DNA of 8,665 nucleotides from an uncultured Treponema sp. (GTDB lineage Bacteria; Spirochaetota; Spirochaetia; Treponematales; Treponemataceae): assembly GCA_905372265.1 (NCBI GenBank), contig CAJPOL010000074.1, positions 1 to 8,665 on the forward strand, given 5' to 3'. A model generated the notes under the pieces. It was not told the DNA's origin and ran no database searches. It saw only the letters and a program-made list of their open reading frames with translations. The position numbers and the translations under genes were made by a program. The stretch's first letter is position 1. Each line of letters starts with the position of its first letter. Shown piece by piece: positions 6,922 to 8,665 of this stretch.

Positions 6922-8289
6922 ATGCAAAAGCATTTTTCCGTTCCGCCATTATTAAAAGAAATCAGTTCTTACTTCCGTAATGCCGGTTTTTCCGTTTATT
7001 TGGTAGGCGGCGCTGTCAGAGATTCGCTATTGCATAAACCTGCAAGCGATTGGGATATTGCGACCGATGCAACGCCTCTTGAGGTTATGCGTTTATTTAA
7101 AAAGACCATTCCGACCGGTATTGAGCATGGTACCGTTACCGTCATTTATAAAAAGAAGCACATTGAGTGTACGACTTTTCGAGCCGAAGCGGGGTATGCG
7201 GACGGCAGGCATCCTGATTCCATTTCGTATGCTGCTACTATAGAAGAAGACCTTTCCCGCCGTGATTTTACGATGAATGCTATAGCGGTATCGCTTCCTG
7301 ACGGAGCGGTCATCGATCCGTTTAACGGAACTGCGGACATTCAATCCGGCTGTATCAGAACTGTCGGCGCTCCCCTTGACCGGTTTTTAGAAGACGGGCT
7401 GCGCCCTATGCGTGCCGTGCGTTTTGCGGCTCAACTGAACTTTGCAATCGATACAGGAACCGCAGCTGCTATTCCCCATGCGCTGCATATTACTGCAAAA
7501 ATAGCCGTTGAGCGGTTTCGGGATGAATTTAACAAAATGCTTGTCAGCTCTAATCCGCTTATCGGATTGCGGCTTATGGAACAGACCGGCTTATTGGCTC
7601 TGTTTCTCCCTGAGCTTGCCCGCTGCCGCGGTGTCGAGCAAAAAGGCTTCCACCGGTTTGATGTGCTTGATCACAGCTTTTTAGTGTGCGCAGCCTGTCC
7701 TTCCGGCAGCGGCTCTCTGCATATCCGGCTTGCAGGGCTTTTTCACGATATTGGAAAGCCGGAGGTACGGCAGCAAACCGGCGACGGATCCTATACCTTT
7801 TACCGGCATGAAATTGTTTCCGAGAAACTGACCCGCGCTATTATGCAGCGGCTCAAATATGCCAACGCTGAAATTGAGAAAACGGCGCACTTAGTTGCTC
7901 AGCATATGTTCCACTATGAACAGTCATGGACTGATGCCGCTGTCCGCCGGTTTATCGTCCGCATCGGGAAAGAATCAATCGATGACCTTTTTGCACTGCG
8001 GCAGGCTGATACCTACGGACTTGCCGGCGTACCGGTAGAACCTATTTTGCTTGCCGAGTTTGCGGCCCATATCGATGCGGTTTTGAAAGCAGACGGAGCG
8101 TACAGTTTGAAAGATTTAGCGGTGAACGGAAAAGACTTGATGGCAATCGGTATTCCTGCTGGAAAGCATCTCGGTCTTGTGTTACACGAGCTTTTAGAAA
8201 CGGTATTGGACGATCCTTCGCAGAATACGCGGGAACAGCTTTTACCGATTGCCGAAGCGCTGTACCGGCGTCTTCAGCAGCTTCAATAA
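6922..8289 (+). CDS. cca: CCA-adding tRNA nucleotidyltransferase with HD domain
   Basis: A 455-residue class II (bacterial type) tRNA nucleotidyltransferase, which adds or repairs the 3' CCA of tRNAs from CTP and ATP without a template. The head domain has GGAVRD (29-34) and the metal-binding DWD (D43, D45), then RRDFTMNA (113-120). The nucleotide-selecting EDxxR motif is EDGLR (157-161), followed by RAVRFA and the ERFRDEFNK block (197-205), an exact match to ERhxxExxK. An HD-type phosphohydrolase domain follows (LDHS 249-252, FHDIGKP 274-280), as in E. coli-like and other HD-bearing CCA enzymes. The end NGKDLMAIGI...GLVLHELLETVL is typical of the family. All catalytic residues are present, so it should be active; a poly(A) polymerase is less likely given the EDxxR motif. 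No Shine-Dalgarno is seen before ATG 6922, but the distance to GGAVRD is normal. It probably reads through from the symporter gene. Confidence 0.95.
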   Translation: MQKHFSVPPLLKEISSYFRNAGFSVYLVGGAVRDSLLHKPASDWDIATDATPLEVMRLFKKTIPTGIEHGTVTVIYKKKHIECTTFRAEAGYADGRHPDSISYAATIEEDLSRRDFTMNAIAVSLPDGAVIDPFNGTADIQSGCIRTVGAPLDRFLEDGLRPMRAVRFAAQLNFAIDTGTAAAIPHALHITAKIAVERFRDEFNKMLVSSNPLIGLRLMEQTGLLALFLPELARCRGVEQKGFHRFDVLDHSFLVCAACPSGSGSLHIRLAGLFHDIGKPEVRQQTGDGSYTFYRHEIVSEKLTRAIMQRLKYANAEIEKTAHLVAQHMFHYEQSWTDAAVRRFIVRIGKESIDDLFALRQADTYGLAGVPVEPILLAEFAAHIDAVLKADGAYSLKDLAVNGKDLMAIGIPAGKHLGLVLHELLETVLDDPSQNTREQLLPIAEALYRRLQQLQ

Positions 8290-8333
8290 CGTTAAAACAA
8301 AAATCACATTTTGCTGTCCATCTCTACTGTTTC

Positions 8334-8665
8334 TTATCTCCGATCAATCTTCCACCCGATTGCTTCTTCACGGATGCCGACAAAACGGCGGTATAAACCT
8401 TCCTGCTGCATAAGTTCAGCATGAGTACCCCGCTGCACAATGCGTCCTTCATCAAGCACAATAATTTGATCCGCTTTGCGTACCGTATTCAATCGATGCG
8501 CAATCATTAAGAGTGTTTTGTTTTTTGTCAGCTCCTCGATAGCTGTTTGCAACTCATGTTCATTTTCAGGATCGACACTGGCAGTCGCTTCGTCTAAAAT
8601 AACAACAGGTGCATCCTTGAGAATTGCCCGCGCGATGGAGATACGCTGCTTTTCTCCTCCCGACA
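8334..8665 (-). CDS. ABC transporter ATP-binding/permease protein, C-terminal part (partial)
   Basis: The last 109 residues of an ABC ATPase of the exporter type (MsbA/MdlB-like), cut by the right window edge. It opens in the signature motif (SGGEKQR), then shows Walker B VVILDEAT with the catalytic Glu, the D-loop ASVD and the H-loop histidine in IAHRL. A tail of the form VLDEGRIVQRGTHAEL follows, with MQQEGLYRRF after it, which is the classic end of half-transporters with a fused membrane domain. The membrane domain and Walker A lie outside the window, so substrate and partner cannot be judged; such genes are often paired. The frame is open to the edge, so any internal Met is not the start. 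It converges on cca with 44 nt between the stops and no convincing terminator hairpin. Confidence 0.93.
   Translation of the reverse strand, partial: SGGEKQRISIARAILKDAPVVILDEATASVDPENEHELQTAIEELTKNKTLLMIAHRLNTVRKADQIIVLDEGRIVQRGTHAELMQQEGLYRRFVGIREEAIGWKIDRR

Noticed and set aside
8290..8333. Possible terminator built from AAAAT/ATTTT between cca and the ABC gene
   Set aside because: Only about five A-T pairs around a CAC loop and no proper T-run; too weak to call.
8334..8552. A complete 72-residue protein starting at an internal ATG
   Set aside because: The frame continues upstream through Walker B and the ABC signature to the window edge, so it is the end of a larger ABC protein.

Overview
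The window looks like a chromosomal segment from a spirochaete, most likely a host-associated Treponema of moderate GC. This rests on the character of the proteins (a very large cytoplasmic GH13 protein, a GltP-like carrier, a short aminotransferase-like protein) and is an inference from recollection, not a database result. All genes look intact apart from those cut by the window edges. No insertion sequence, phage gene, CRISPR array or obvious foreign island was seen.

Layout. At the left edge is a minus-strand tRNA-Asp(GTC) gene with a near-consensus promoter. It is divergent from a two-gene plus-strand unit: a 1214-residue glycoside hydrolase family 13 protein with its own promoter, overlapped by 23 nt by a TtcA-like tRNA thiolation protein. 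This unit runs tail to tail, 27 nt apart, into a minus-strand gene for a roughly 298-residue protein whose ends recall class III aminotransferases but which seems to lack the PLP-lysine region. That gene is divergent from a second plus-strand pair: an SLC1/DAACS-type symporter homologue with unusual ion-site motifs, then a CCA-adding tRNA nucleotidyltransferase. The right edge holds the C-terminal end of a minus-strand ABC exporter ATPase.

How the genes may fit together. Three features concern tRNA: the tRNA-Asp, the TtcA-like protein and the CCA enzyme. They lie in separate transcription units, so this may be coincidence. The GH13 protein has no signal peptide and probably acts on intracellular alpha-glucan. 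The symporter and the ABC exporter are membrane transport functions with no visible link to the rest.

I do not see a clearly new multi-gene system. The best leads are the symporter homologue with altered ion/substrate residues and an apparently near-leaderless start, the shortened aminotransferase-like protein, and the large GH13 family with an Asn-Pro-Asp motif in place of Asn-His-Asp.
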